From Arthrobacter sp. C2 (GTDB lineage: Bacteria > Actinomycetota > Actinomycetes > Actinomycetales > Micrococcaceae), in the NCBI GenBank assembly GCA_024207135.1, contig CP042428.1:2232001-2296000 (forward strand): DNA of 64,000 bases, written 5' to 3'. Within the stretch, counting starts at the first letter, position 1; each line of letters starts with the position of its first letter. The notes under the pieces were generated by a model. That model was not told the DNA's origin, made no database searches, and saw nothing but the letters and a program-made list of their open reading frames with translations. Positions 26,601-35,358 of this stretch are shown one piece after another. The translations under genes and the position numbers were made by a program.

Positions 26601-28217
26601 TTGAAAAGCTCCGGAGCACCATTGACGTTGGCCGGGCTCCTGGAAAGCCTCGGAGCCCCGCTGCTGACGCCGCTCACCGGCCTCCAGGGCCTTGACGCCT
26701 CGATCTCCGTCCCGGTCATCCACGACCAGCTGGATCCACTGCCCGAGACTCCCGGGGGCATCCTGCTGTTGGTGGGAGTCGGCCCATGCGACCCCGACCT
26801 GGCCGCCCTCCTGGGGCGGGCGGCCGAGAACGGCTTCGTCGCGGTCGTGCTCAAGAGCCATGGGCAGGAACCCGATGCAGCGCAACTGGCCGGCGCCGGC
26901 CTGCCCGTCTTGGTCGTGGATGACCAGGTCCCCTGGCTGCACCTGGACAACCTCATCACGGCGGTGACCCGGGGCCGCCCCGCAGGCGGCAGAACCGCCA
27001 GCGCCCATGGCGAGGACCTGTTCGTGTTGGCCAACGCCCTGGCCACGGCCACCGACGGTGCTGTGGCAATCGAGGACCTGGACCAAAACATCCTGGCCTA
27101 CTCGAACCTCGAGCGGCACGTGGTCGATCCTTTGCGGCGCAGCGGCATCCTGGCCCGGCAGGTGCCCGAAATGGAGAAAAACGCCGCCCAGTACCGTGCC
27201 GTGATGCTCACCGAATCGGTGGTCCATTTCCCCTACGATCCGCTCGACGGCGAGTTGCCCCGTTGCGCGGCGCCGGTGCGCGCGGGCCGGCAGATGCTCG
27301 GTTCGATCTGGGTGATCGAGGACAAGACGCCGCTGGGACCGGACGGCGAGGCGGCACTCCTGGAAGTCGCCCGGCTGGCGGCCATCCACATCCTGCGCTC
27401 GCAGAACGCGGTGGACCTGGAGCGCCAGGTGCGCACCGAATGGTTGCGCTCGGCGCTCGAGGGCCACGGTTCCGATCCAGGGACCTCGGCACGTTTCGGG
27501 CTCATGGACGGGATGGCCCCGGTGCTTCTCGGTTTCACCTTCGCCCCGGACCCCGCGGCCCAACGTCCCAGCCATGCGCTGCCGCTGACCCGCCAGCTGG
27601 CCGTTGCCGCGGAGCAGTACTGCTCGATCTTCCACCCCAACGTCTCCTCGGTGGAATCCGGGCGCATGGTCTATGTCCTGGTTCCGGCCATCGGCACCGA
27701 GCAGGCGGCCATGCGCCTGGCCGGCGGGGCCTCCACCGCGCTGGCTGCCCGCTTGGGTTTCCCGGTGGATATCGCCGTGAGCTCCGTGGAACCGGGCGCC
27801 CCGGGCCTGCCCGAATTGCGGAAGGAGCTCGATGAGGTGGTGCAGGTGTTGGAGATCCCCGGTTCACGCGGAGCTGCCGGACGTGTGGTCGGCTCCAGGG
27901 ACGTGAATGCGGCACTGCTGCTGGACCAGCTCGCGCGCATCATGGAAGCGCGACCCCGGCTGGTGCATCCGGGTGTGCGGGAGCTGCTGGAACACGACGC
28001 CGTTTCGGGCACGGAGTACCGTGCGAGCCTATCCGCCTATTTTGCCGCGACCGGAGACGTGGCGGCCGCTGCCCGGGCGCTGAACGTGCACCCGAACACG
28101 CTGCGTTACCGGCTCAAGCGCGCCACCGAGCTCTTCGGGCTGGACTTCTCAACCGGCGACGAGCAACTGGCCCTTTGGGTGCAGCTGCGCGTGGCGAAAG
28201 CGCCTGCGCCCCGGTAG
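26601..28217 (+). CDS. PucR-type transcriptional regulator
   Basis: About 538 residues. The N-terminal third resembles the PucR ligand-sensing domain (TLAGLLESLGAPLLTPLTG, then GILLLVGVG). The middle is GAF-like (AIEDLDQNILAYSN). The C-terminal PucR HTH (HTH_30) contains AARALNVHPNTLRYRLKRATELFGLD. Such regulators control purine, amino acid or proline catabolism. The TTG at 26601 is chosen because AAGGA precedes it at a suitable distance; another TTG at 26553 is possible. Divergent from the decarboxylase-transporter operon, which it probably controls. Confidence 0.85.
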   Translation: MKSSGAPLTLAGLLESLGAPLLTPLTGLQGLDASISVPVIHDQLDPLPETPGGILLLVGVGPCDPDLAALLGRAAENGFVAVVLKSHGQEPDAAQLAGAGLPVLVVDDQVPWLHLDNLITAVTRGRPAGGRTASAHGEDLFVLANALATATDGAVAIEDLDQNILAYSNLERHVVDPLRRSGILARQVPEMEKNAAQYRAVMLTESVVHFPYDPLDGELPRCAAPVRAGRQMLGSIWVIEDKTPLGPDGEAALLEVARLAAIHILRSQNAVDLERQVRTEWLRSALEGHGSDPGTSARFGLMDGMAPVLLGFTFAPDPAAQRPSHALPLTRQLAVAAEQYCSIFHPNVSSVESGRMVYVLVPAIGTEQAAMRLAGGASTALAARLGFPVDIAVSSVEPGAPGLPELRKELDEVVQVLEIPGSRGAAGRVVGSRDVNAALLLDQLARIMEARPRLVHPGVRELLEHDAVSGTEYRASLSAYFAATGDVAAAARALNVHPNTLRYRLKRATELFGLDFSTGDEQLALWVQLRVAKAPAPR

Positions 28218-28299
28218 TCCCCGGGCCCTGCACAACGATGAGGCAACGTTGTTCCACGTCCCCTGTCCCGCTGCGTCCCGCGGGCGCAGACTGGGTTCC

Positions 28300-28812
28300 A
28301 TGACATGGATGGAGACACCGGTTCCTGGATTGGCCGCTTGCAGACGGGGCCTGTTGGTGGCCACCCTGGGGGCGGGTGCCCTGCTCGGACTGCCGGGGTG
28401 TTCGTTGATGCTGCATTCCTCCGGTCCCTGCATGCCACCCGGCTACATGTTGGATTCCCTCGTCGTTGCCCCGGGCGGGACATTGCGCGTTTCGGCTCCG
28501 GCAGCCACGTGCAATCCGCGCTATGGCGAGGCAGCAAGAGTACGGATCGATCTGGTCGACGCCCGCCAAGAGGTCCTGCTCAGCGAGCTCGCCCCAATGT
28601 CGGACGACGGATCCTTCAGCCATGTGCTGGACATCCCGGCTACCCTGAAACCAGGCACCTACGGCATCTCGGCGGCTCCCGATTCCGTGGACTGGTGCGA
28701 CGACACCGGACACAACAATCGGGTGGAGAATCCCGGTTTCGGGGACAGCGGGTTGAGCGCGGTGCGTGCCGCCTGTGCCACGCCCCATGTGGCCGTCCGC
28801 GTGACCGGCTAG
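28300..28812 (+). CDS. Hypothetical lipoprotein, about 170 residues
   Basis: The signal sequence has a CRRG charged region, a hydrophobic core (LLVATLGAGALLGL) and lipobox LPGC near residue 35. The mature domain is beta-rich with several cysteines (SGPCMPPGY, ATCNPRY, DWCDD, RAACATP) that could form disulfides. I do not recognise the family; the layout resembles small Ig-like secreted actinobacterial proteins. The ATG at 28300 is the start that gives a proper signal peptide. It follows the PucR-type gene by 82 bases and is convergent with an MFS gene. Confidence 0.65.
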   Translation: MTWMETPVPGLAACRRGLLVATLGAGALLGLPGCSLMLHSSGPCMPPGYMLDSLVVAPGGTLRVSAPAATCNPRYGEAARVRIDLVDARQEVLLSELAPMSDDGSFSHVLDIPATLKPGTYGISAAPDSVDWCDDTGHNNRVENPGFGDSGLSAVRAACATPHVAVRVTG

Positions 28813-28839
28813 CCTCGCGGCCGCAGGTGCCCGCCAAGG

Positions 28840-30090
28840 CTAGCTGGCACTGTGCCCGCGGGCCTTCACAGCCGGATCCGGTTCGACCCGCTCCAGGGCG
28901 TGCGGCAGGAACCTGCGCGAGTTCGTCCCGATGAAGGCCAGGGACACCATGGCCAGGATCATCATGGCGAGCATGATCCAGGCGCCGTCGGCCCATTGCG
29001 CGGCCACGGCGACCGCGGTCGGGGCCAGGAATCCCACGTAGGCCAGCGTGTAGAAGAACCCGGTGAGCTTGCCCAGCTCGTGGGCCGCGGCCAGCCGCTG
29101 AATCTCCAGCAACCCGCCGACCATCAGCAGCCCGTTTCCGCAGCCCAGCACTGCCGATGCCACCAGTCCCAGCGCGGGGCTCGGGACAAGGATCGCCGCC
29201 AGCAAGGCGGACAGGCCCACGAAAACAACGACGGTGCCGGTGAGCAGCGAGCGGGCGGAAACCACGGTGTCCAGCCGGCGGGCCAGCGGCTGGATCAGCA
29301 CGCTGCAGCCCAGCGTGATGGCCACCGCTGCCGTGGCATAGGCCAGCCGGCCCTCCCCCAGCCCCGGGATGATGGCGGGAACGACGGCAAATCCGGTGGT
29401 TCCCGCGGCAAACACCCACACCGCCGCGGGCGCCACCACCAGCCGGAACCGCTTGCGGGCCTCGGGATGGGCCACCCGGGCCTCCTCGCCGGGATGGCTG
29501 GCTTGTCCTGCGGCACGGGTCTCCGGCAGCCTGGCCACCACGAAGAGCACCGGAACGCACAGGGCAATGTGCACCGCGTACGGGAGGATCGCCGGGGCCG
29601 GTGCATTGTTGGCCAGCAGCCCGCCGACCACCGGGCCGAACCAGAATCCCGCGCTGGTCAACAACGAGGCGCGCCGGGCTCCCGAGCCGGCGGCCGAGTG
29701 CAGGTCCCACGGCGCCTGGGACAGTTCCTTGACCCAACTGGTGGCCGCGGCCATGGCCAGGCCCGTGGCAACACCCGCCATGAAACGGCCGGTGAACAGG
29801 GGCAGGGTCCCGAAGACCGAGCCCATCATCGCCACGTTGGCGGCCATCGACAGGACCACGGCAAAGAGGGTGATGTGCTTGCGGCCGGTACGGTCCGAAT
29901 AGCGGCCGCCCAACAGCAGCGCCGGCACCAGGCCCAGGACGTAGATGCCCAGCATCGAGGTGACCATGACCTCGGAGAACCCGCGCTCCTGCCGGTAGAA
30001 GACCAGCAGGGAGACGAACTGGTTGGCGCCCCAACCGACCATCATCAGGCTCAGTGCTGCGGGGAACCAGGGCTTGGCTGGGCGGGACAT
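28840..30090 (-). CDS. MFS transporter
   Basis: A 416-residue major facilitator protein with twelve predicted spans. The MFS loop 2-3 signature GGRYSDRTGRKHITL lies near residue 60, with a weaker repeat in the second half (PLARRLDTV). The N-terminus runs straight into the first span. The substrate cannot be inferred: neighbours are a lipoprotein and, divergent, a purine salvage pair. It is transcribed towards the lipoprotein gene; 27 bases separate the stops. Confidence 0.85.
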   Translation of the reverse strand: MSRPAKPWFPAALSLMMVGWGANQFVSLLVFYRQERGFSEVMVTSMLGIYVLGLVPALLLGGRYSDRTGRKHITLFAVVLSMAANVAMMGSVFGTLPLFTGRFMAGVATGLAMAAATSWVKELSQAPWDLHSAAGSGARRASLLTSAGFWFGPVVGGLLANNAPAPAILPYAVHIALCVPVLFVVARLPETRAAGQASHPGEEARVAHPEARKRFRLVVAPAAVWVFAAGTTGFAVVPAIIPGLGEGRLAYATAAVAITLGCSVLIQPLARRLDTVVSARSLLTGTVVVFVGLSALLAAILVPSPALGLVASAVLGCGNGLLMVGGLLEIQRLAAAHELGKLTGFFYTLAYVGFLAPTAVAVAAQWADGAWIMLAMMILAMVSLAFIGTNSRRFLPHALERVEPDPAVKARGHSAS

Positions 30091-30412
30091 GGCTGTGATC
30101 GCGATCCTTCAGGGCGTGGTGGCACAAGTGCTTGCTGGCCAGTGTTTCATGGTTGCACGCCACCGACGGGGTTGATGACCTGGTGCATCGCCGCCCCGGT
30201 GGGCATCGCGGTGTTCGGTTCGGCCCGGTCCCCTCGTTGCACCGCGACAACCACGGACCGCCGGCTCGGGATCGTTCCCGTCCGCGCGGGCGAACCGGGC
30301 TCCTGGACCCCGGATTCGTCCACGGGTTGCCGAAGGCCCCCGGACGCCGCCGGCCAGCACCCGCGGTCGGCCGAAGCCCGGGTGCCCGGTAGGCTTGATA
30401 CCTGATTCCGCG

Positions 30413-30463
30413 AAGGCTCCCCCGGGCAACGGCGCACCACGCGCCCCCGGCCGAGGGAGCCTT
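30413..30463. repeat. Inverted repeat in the 414-base gap before the nucleoside hydrolase gene
   Basis: AAGGCTCCC (30413-30421) pairs with GGGAGCCTT (30455-30463), and the loop holds CCGGG/CCCGG-type complementarity. It ends 41 bases before the start codon, so it may structure the leader. The remaining gap (30091-30412) has no convincing ORF or other element. Confidence 0.45.
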
Positions 30464-30504
30464 GCGCGTGGCCAACCCACCGACCAACAGCAGGGGCAAC
30501 ATAC

Positions 30505-31494
30505 ATGGACAGCAGCATCGACACGCGACCGTTCTTCCTGGATTGCGACACCGGGATCGATGACGCGCTGGCCCTGGCCTACCTGCTGGGGGCCGGGGCC
30601 AACCTGGTGGGCATCGGCTCGGTCGCCGGAAACACCAGCGCGGCGCAGGGCGCGGTCAACACGCAGAACCTGCTGGCCCTCTCCGGCCACGCGGGAATCC
30701 CTGTCGCGCTGGGCCACCACGACGCGCAGGCCCGCCCGTACGGCGGCGGGGCACCCCACGTGCACGGGATCAACGGCATCGGCGAGGTCCGGCTTCCCGA
30801 CGCGGGCCTGGAGCTTGCGCCCGAGTCCGCGCCCGAGATGCTGGTGCGGCTGGCCCGGGAGCACGCCGGGGAATTGCGCGTCATCGCCATCGGCCCGCTG
30901 ACCAACATCGCTTCTGCGCTGCGCCTGGACCCGGAGCTGCCCTCCCTGGTGAAGGAACTGACCATCATGGGCGGTGCGGCCCTGGCCCCGGGCAACATCA
31001 CCCCCGCGTCCGAGGCCAACATCCACAATGATCCCGAGGCCGCCGCCGAGGTCTTTGCCGCCGGGTGGGAGATCGTGCTGGTGCCGCTGGATGTGACCAT
31101 GGACCACGTGCTGGAGGAACACGACCTCGAGACCCTGGCGGCCAGCCCGTCACCGGCCGTGCAGGCCGTCGCGGCGATGCTCGGCTACTATTTCGACTTC
31201 TACCGCAGCGTCTTTGGCCGGCGCTGCTCGGTCATGCACGACCCGCTGGCCGCGGCCATCGCGATCGGGAAGGTGCGGCCGGCCTCCGCGCCGTACGCAC
31301 GCGTGGTCGTGGACGCCACCGACGGGCCGGGGCGCGGGCAGACCATCTGCGATCTGCGCGGACGCTACAAGGGCCACCCCAAGCCGGAGGGCGCGCGCTG
31401 CCGCGTGGTGCTGGCTGCCACCGGGGACGCCATCGGGGAGATCATGCGCGGCACCCTGGCGCTGGCCGACGCACCATTGGCGGCCCGCCCGTGA
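30505..31494 (+). CDS. Nucleoside hydrolase
   Basis: A 329-residue inosine-uridine-preferring-type nucleoside hydrolase (IunH family) that splits ribonucleosides into base and ribose. The calcium-binding signature D-x-D-x-x-x-DD is at Asp13, Asp15, Asp19 and Asp20 (DCDTGIDDA). The central IGPLTNIA, NIHNDPEAA and C-terminal HDPLAAA motifs are intact. The last three bases overlap the GTG of the adenine deaminase gene (GTGA), so nucleoside cleavage and base deamination are coupled. Purine nucleosides are the likely substrate. Confidence 0.93.
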   Translation: MDSSIDTRPFFLDCDTGIDDALALAYLLGAGANLVGIGSVAGNTSAAQGAVNTQNLLALSGHAGIPVALGHHDAQARPYGGGAPHVHGINGIGEVRLPDAGLELAPESAPEMLVRLAREHAGELRVIAIGPLTNIASALRLDPELPSLVKELTIMGGAALAPGNITPASEANIHNDPEAAAEVFAAGWEIVLVPLDVTMDHVLEEHDLETLAASPSPAVQAVAAMLGYYFDFYRSVFGRRCSVMHDPLAAAIAIGKVRPASAPYARVVVDATDGPGRGQTICDLRGRYKGHPKPEGARCRVVLAATGDAIGEIMRGTLALADAPLAARP

Positions 31495-32486
31495 AACTGC
31501 CCGTTGCCGAACTGCACATACACCTGGAAGGGACGCTGGAGCCCGAGACCATCCTGCGCCTGGCCGGGCAGAACAACATCGACCTGCCCTGGCCTTCGCT
31601 TCAGGAGCTGCGCGCGCAGTACAACTTCAGCAACCTGCAGTCCTTCCTGGACCTGTTCTACGCGAACATGGCGGTGCTGCGCACCGCTGCGGACTTCCAG
31701 GAGATCACCACCGCCTACCTGCACCGGGCCCACGCATCCGGGGTGCGGCACGTTGAGCTGTTCTTCGATCCCCAGGCCCACCTCGAGCGCGGCCTGGCAC
31801 TTGCCGAGGTGATCGCCGGGATCCGTGCGGGCCTCGACGCGGGCCTGGCCCGCTGGGGCATCACGCACCGGCTCATCGCCTGCTTCTGGCGCCATGCCCC
31901 CGCCGAATCGGCGATGGAGATCCTGCGCACCCTGGTGCAGGAAAGGCACGCCATCGACGGCATCGGGCTGGATTCCTCGGAACTCGGCTACCCACCGATC
32001 CTGTTCCAGGAGGTCTTCGCCTACGCCCGCGAACACGGCTTGCACGTCGTGGCCCATGCCGGCGAGGAAGGCCCGGCCGAGTACATCGTCCAGGCCCTTG
32101 ACCTGCTGAAGGTCGAGCGCATCGACCACGGAATCCGCTGCCTCGAGGACCCGGCCCTGGTTCAACGGCTGGTGAAAGAGCAGATGCCGCTGACCGTGTG
32201 CCCTCTGTCGAACGTGCGGCTGCGAACGGTTGACACCATGGCCGAGCATCCGCTGCGGCGGATGCTGGAGGCGGGGCTGAAGGTATCGATCCACTCGGAT
32301 GACCCCGCCTACTTCGGCGGCTACCTGGACGCGAACCTTGCCGCGGTCATCGGGCAGTTCGAGCTGAGCCGCGAGGAGCAGGCGGTGCTGGCCCGGAACT
32401 CGATCGAGTCCTCCTTCCTGGAGGAGCCGGCGAAGGCGCGCCTGTGCGCCGAGGTGGACGCCTGGCTGGCCGCCGAACACCTGTAG
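31491..32486 (+). CDS. Adenine deaminase (adenosine deaminase-like fold)
   Basis: A 331-residue amidohydrolase. Metal ligands are His9 and His11 (HIHLEG), a later HAGEEG histidine, and the SDDP aspartate near residue 265. The EGTLEPE and LDSSELGYPP segments are those of the bacterial/fungal adenine aminohydrolases. True adenosine deaminases have an HVHLDG start and a DLAGDE-type motif instead. It would convert adenine to hypoxanthine. The GTG start overlaps the nucleoside hydrolase stop, which releases the base. Older annotations usually say adenosine deaminase. Confidence 0.85.
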   Translation: MKLPVAELHIHLEGTLEPETILRLAGQNNIDLPWPSLQELRAQYNFSNLQSFLDLFYANMAVLRTAADFQEITTAYLHRAHASGVRHVELFFDPQAHLERGLALAEVIAGIRAGLDAGLARWGITHRLIACFWRHAPAESAMEILRTLVQERHAIDGIGLDSSELGYPPILFQEVFAYAREHGLHVVAHAGEEGPAEYIVQALDLLKVERIDHGIRCLEDPALVQRLVKEQMPLTVCPLSNVRLRTVDTMAEHPLRRMLEAGLKVSIHSDDPAYFGGYLDANLAAVIGQFELSREEQAVLARNSIESSFLEEPAKARLCAEVDAWLAAEHL

Positions 32487-32499
32487 CGGGCGGTTAAGG

Positions 32500-32546
32500 G
32501 CGCCCGGGAAGCGAGCGGCTGGGAACCACGGTCGCTTCCCGGGCGC
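32500..32546. terminator. 15-bp terminator hairpin
   Basis: GCGCCCGGGAAGCGA (32500-32514) pairs perfectly with 32532-32546, starting 13 bases after the deaminase stop codon. It is the first of four inverted repeats in the gap between the convergent genes. Confidence 0.75.
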
Positions 32547-32595
32547 GGGATGCGCGGCCGTCGGGTTCTGGGGGGAGAACCGGGCCGCGCGTCCC
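32547..32595. terminator. Second terminator-like hairpin
   Basis: GGGATGCGCGGCC (32547-32559) pairs with GGCCGCGCGTCCC (32583-32595) with one G-T pair, and GGTTCT/AGAACC (32564-32569, 32576-32581) nests inside. It immediately abuts the first hairpin. Confidence 0.6.
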
Positions 32596-32703
32596 AAGGG
32601 CGGTGATGGGGAGGGGCGGCATGCCGCCTCCGGCGCCCTTTGCGGCACCAGTGAAGTCCCTGCATGGGGGAGCAGGAAATTCCCTGGCGGATCGAGGACC
32701 ACG

Positions 32704-32725
32704 GCCGGCTCCCGCTGGAGCCGGC
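32704..32725 (-). terminator. Terminator-like hairpin after the DUF1445 gene
   Basis: GCCGGCTCC (32704-32712) and GGAGCCGGC (32717-32725) form a perfect nine-base stem with a four-base loop, 19 bases beyond the DUF1445 stop codon. A 14-base palindrome (GGCGGCATGCCGCC) lies between it and the other hairpins. Confidence 0.6.
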
Positions 32726-32744
32726 TCGTGGAAGAGCTGCCTTG

Positions 32745-33560
32745 CTAGGGCACCAGGTAGTTGCTGTCGCGGGCGTCGGTGATGAGCATGTGCCCGGGCG
32801 CGTGGCCGATGGCCAGCGCGGGCTTGGATTCCATGACCGCCGCCTGCGGAGTGACCCCGCAGGCCCAGAACACCGGGATGTGCCCGGCGGGAATGTCCAC
32901 CGGATCCCCGAAGTCCGGCTTGGACAGGTCGGTGATGCCAAGTTCCTCGGGGTTGCCGATGTGCACCGGGGCCCCGTGCACGGCCGGGTAGCGGGACGTG
33001 ATGCGCACGGCATCGGACACCTGGGAGGCGGGGATCGGGCGCATCGACACCACCATGGGTCCGGACATCGACCCGGCGGAGGCGCTGCGGATGTTCGACT
33101 TGTACATCGGCACGTTCACGCCCTGGTCGATGTGGGCGATCTTGATGCCGCCCTCCATCAATGCGGTCTCGAAGGTGAACGAGCAGCCCACGATGAAGGT
33201 GACCAGGTCATCGCGCCAGTACTCGGACAGGTCGGTGGGTTCTGCGACCTTCACGCCGTTTTCGTAGACCACGTACTTCGGCACGTCGGTGCGGATGTCC
33301 CCGCCTTTCAGCAGTTCCCCGCTGGTCTCCCCCGCGTCCAGCACGCCCAGGATAGGGCAGGACTTGGGGTTGCGCTGGGCAAAGAGCAACACGTCGAAGG
33401 CCTGGTCCCTGGGCACGATGATCAGGTTGGCCTGCGCGTAGCCCAGGGAGAACCCGGCGGTCGGCACGGCCAACCCGCTGCGGAACAGTTCACGTGCCCG
33501 GGCCGGGGAAAGAGCGGCTCGTTCCCCGGTTCCGGGTGTTGGCGAATTGGCGGGTGTCAT
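32745..33560 (-). CDS. DUF1445 putative hydro-lyase (YcsI family)
   Basis: A 271-residue protein of the YcsI/DUF1445 family, annotated as putative hydro-lyases and related to mammalian D-glutamate cyclase. Typical stretches are visible: TAGFSLGYAQANLIIVP near 34-50, FIVGCSFTFETAL, PMYKSNIRSA, and the C-terminal FWACGVTPQAA with a conserved Cys. D-glutamate cyclase produces 5-oxoproline from D-glutamate, so a link with the pxp operon is chemically sensible. It follows the Nramp-like gene in one operon. In B. subtilis ycsI and ycsG lie next to the pxpA/B/C homologues. Confidence 0.88.
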   Translation of the reverse strand: MTPANSPTPGTGERAALSPARARELFRSGLAVPTAGFSLGYAQANLIIVPRDQAFDVLLFAQRNPKSCPILGVLDAGETSGELLKGGDIRTDVPKYVVYENGVKVAEPTDLSEYWRDDLVTFIVGCSFTFETALMEGGIKIAHIDQGVNVPMYKSNIRSASAGSMSGPMVVSMRPIPASQVSDAVRITSRYPAVHGAPVHIGNPEELGITDLSKPDFGDPVDIPAGHIPVFWACGVTPQAAVMESKPALAIGHAPGHMLITDARDSNYLVP

Positions 33561-33618
33561 GGTTGCTGGAGTCCTTCCGGAGGGGTGGATGTGGCTGGCG
33601 GGCTGTGGGGCGTTCGGG

Positions 33619-34836
33619 CTAGGCCCAGAGCTTGGAGAGGCCCGCCAGGGAGTTCCAGCCGAGGAAGAGCGTCAAAAGCCAGGTGGCCACGCCGATGCCG
33701 AGCAGCCACTTGGGGTACACGTAGCCCTGCAGCAGGTCGCGGCGGCGCCAGGCCGCATAGAGCAGGACCGCGAAGCCGACGGGCAGGATCAGTCCGTTGA
33801 AAGCGCCGGCGAAGATCAGCAGCGTCTGCGGGGCCTGGCCCAGGAAGAGGTAGATGACCGCGCACACCGCGATGAACGCGACGGTGATCAGGTTGCGGGT
33901 GCGTTCGGGGGTGGTGGACTTCGTGATGAAGGAAACCGAGGTGTAGGCGGCACCGATGACGGAAGTCAGGGCCGCGGCCCAGAGGATCACGCCGAAGGAA
34001 CGCATGCCGATATCGCCCGCGGCGATGCCGAAGGCCTCGGCGGCCTTGTTGTTCGTGGTCAGCACGGCTCCGCCGGCGACGACTCCAAGGATGGCCAGGA
34101 AGAGCAGCACGCGCATGATGCCGGTGACGATGATGCTCAGGATGGAGGTCTTGGTGATGTCCTTGATGTTCTCGATGCCGGCGGCGCCGGAGTCGAGCAT
34201 GCGGTGGGCGCCGGCGTATGTGATGTAGCCGCCGACGGTGCCGCCGATCAGCGTGGTGATGATCAGGAAGCTGATGTTTTCCGGAAGGACGGCGTTCTTC
34301 AGGGCCTCGCCCACCGGGGGTGCGGCGACGATGGCCACGTAGAGCATCAACAGGATCATGATCGCGCCGAGCATCACCACGATCTTGTCCAGTGCCATGC
34401 CGGCTCGCTTGGACAGGAAGATCAGGATCGCCACGACGGCGGAGATGATGCCGCCGATCTTGGGATCGAGCCCCATCATGGCGTTCATGCCCAGGCCTGT
34501 GCCGGCGATGTTGCCGATGTTGAAGACCATTCCGCCGATGAAGACCAGGGCGGCCAGGACCCAGCCGATGCCCGGCAGGACCTTGTTGCCGAGCTCCTGG
34601 GCGCGCAGACCCGAGACGCCAATGATGCGCCACACGTTCAGCTGGACGGCGATGTCCACCAGGATGGAAACGACAATCGCGAAGGCGAAGGAGGCGCCGA
34701 TCTGGACGGTGAATTCGGTGGTCTGGGTGATGAAGCCGGGCCCGATGGCGCTGGTGGCCATGAGGAACATGGCGCCCAGCATTGCGGTGCGCCTGGCTGA
34801 AGTGCTGAGCTTCGGTTTCGTGCTAGGAGTGGCCAT
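33619..34836 (-). CDS. Nramp-family transporter (YcsG-like)
   Basis: About 405 residues with eleven hydrophobic spans and the Nramp/LeuT-type first helix (MATSAIGPGFITQTT), similar in layout to B. subtilis YcsG. The canonical metal-binding DPGN of true Mn2+/Fe2+ Nramp proteins is not present in this helix, so an organic substrate is possible. The ATG at 34836 is preferred; ATGs at 34848 and 34896 are alternatives. Two copies of the operator found before pxpA precede it. It heads an operon with the DUF1445 gene and is likely the importer for the lactam/glutamate-derivative pathway. Confidence 0.85.
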   Translation of the reverse strand: MATPSTKPKLSTSARRTAMLGAMFLMATSAIGPGFITQTTEFTVQIGASFAFAIVVSILVDIAVQLNVWRIIGVSGLRAQELGNKVLPGIGWVLAALVFIGGMVFNIGNIAGTGLGMNAMMGLDPKIGGIISAVVAILIFLSKRAGMALDKIVVMLGAIMILLMLYVAIVAAPPVGEALKNAVLPENISFLIITTLIGGTVGGYITYAGAHRMLDSGAAGIENIKDITKTSILSIIVTGIMRVLLFLAILGVVAGGAVLTTNNKAAEAFGIAAGDIGMRSFGVILWAAALTSVIGAAYTSVSFITKSTTPERTRNLITVAFIAVCAVIYLFLGQAPQTLLIFAGAFNGLILPVGFAVLLYAAWRRRDLLQGYVYPKWLLGIGVATWLLTLFLGWNSLAGLSKLWA

Positions 34837-34902
34837 GATTCCATCCATCGGGTTGCGGGTGACTGCTGTCACAGGTGGGAGCGATGAGAAGTACACTACA
34901 GG

Positions 34903-34937
34903 TTGTTGAACAATCCTGGCAATAGGTTGTTCAACAA
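34903..34937. promoter_or_regulatory. Twin operators TTGTT-N-AACAA upstream of the Nramp-like gene
   Basis: TTGTTGAACAA (34903-34913) and TTGTTCAACAA (34927-34937) are two perfect palindromes with centres 24 bases apart. The first, with its CC flank, is identical over 14 bases to the site before pxpA (TTGTTGAACAATCC). They lie 67 and 91 bases upstream of the start, in the promoter zone. Confidence 0.75.
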
Positions 34938-35008
34938 TTTATCCTGGGCATCCCCTCCCCCGACGCCGAAGGAAACCCGCGGATTGCACCCGAACCCGGA
35001 CACGACGA

Positions 35009-35050
35009 GGCCCTTCCCTGCGCCGCGGTTCGCCGGCGCAGGGAAGGGCC
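35009..35050 (-). terminator. 17-bp terminator hairpin after the DUF1540 gene
   Basis: A perfect 17-base stem, 35009-35025 with 35034-35050 (arm starting GGCCCTTCCCTGCGCCG), and an eight-base loop. It begins 15 bases downstream of the DUF1540 stop and insulates the Nramp-like promoter. Confidence 0.8.
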
Positions 35051-35064
35051 CAAACAGCCGCGGC

Positions 35065-35358
35065 TCAGGCGCCGTGCTCGTACGTGAGACAGTCCGCATT
35101 GTCCGCGCCGGGCCCCACGCGCACCGATTCCGCCGCACACATCAAGTGGTCATTGTGGGTGCATTCCATGCGCTGGCAGGCACCCACCGAGGCCAGGATC
35201 TTGGGCAGGCCGCCGTGCACGCCGGTGTCGATGAACGTCGCGCATTGCGCGTGGTCGGCATTTCCGCCGATGGTGATGCCGGATGCCCCGCAATGGGTGT
35301 GGTCATTGAACGAGCAATTGGACACGGAACATTCGGTAACGGGCACGGTGACTGTCAT
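35065..35358 (-). CDS. DUF1540 cysteine-rich protein (two repeats)
   Basis: A 97-residue protein made of two DUF1540 modules. Each has spaced cysteines: TECSVSNCSFNDHTHC and a later HAQC in the first; GACQRMECTHNDHLMC and NADC in the second. The Cys/His pattern looks like a structural metal site, but family function is not known. The ATG at 35358 is supported by GAGGAG; the longer frame has no signal. It is divergent from guaB1 across a 241-base gap in which I see no further element. Confidence 0.85.
   Translation of the reverse strand: MTVTVPVTECSVSNCSFNDHTHCGASGITIGGNADHAQCATFIDTGVHGGLPKILASVGACQRMECTHNDHLMCAAESVRVGPGADNADCLTYEHGA

Noticed and set aside
26591-26695. ATG at 26591 as the start of the PucR-type regulator
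   Set aside because: It is in a different frame from the regulator and soon gives shadow sequence. The TTG at 26601 is in frame and spaced from AAGGA.
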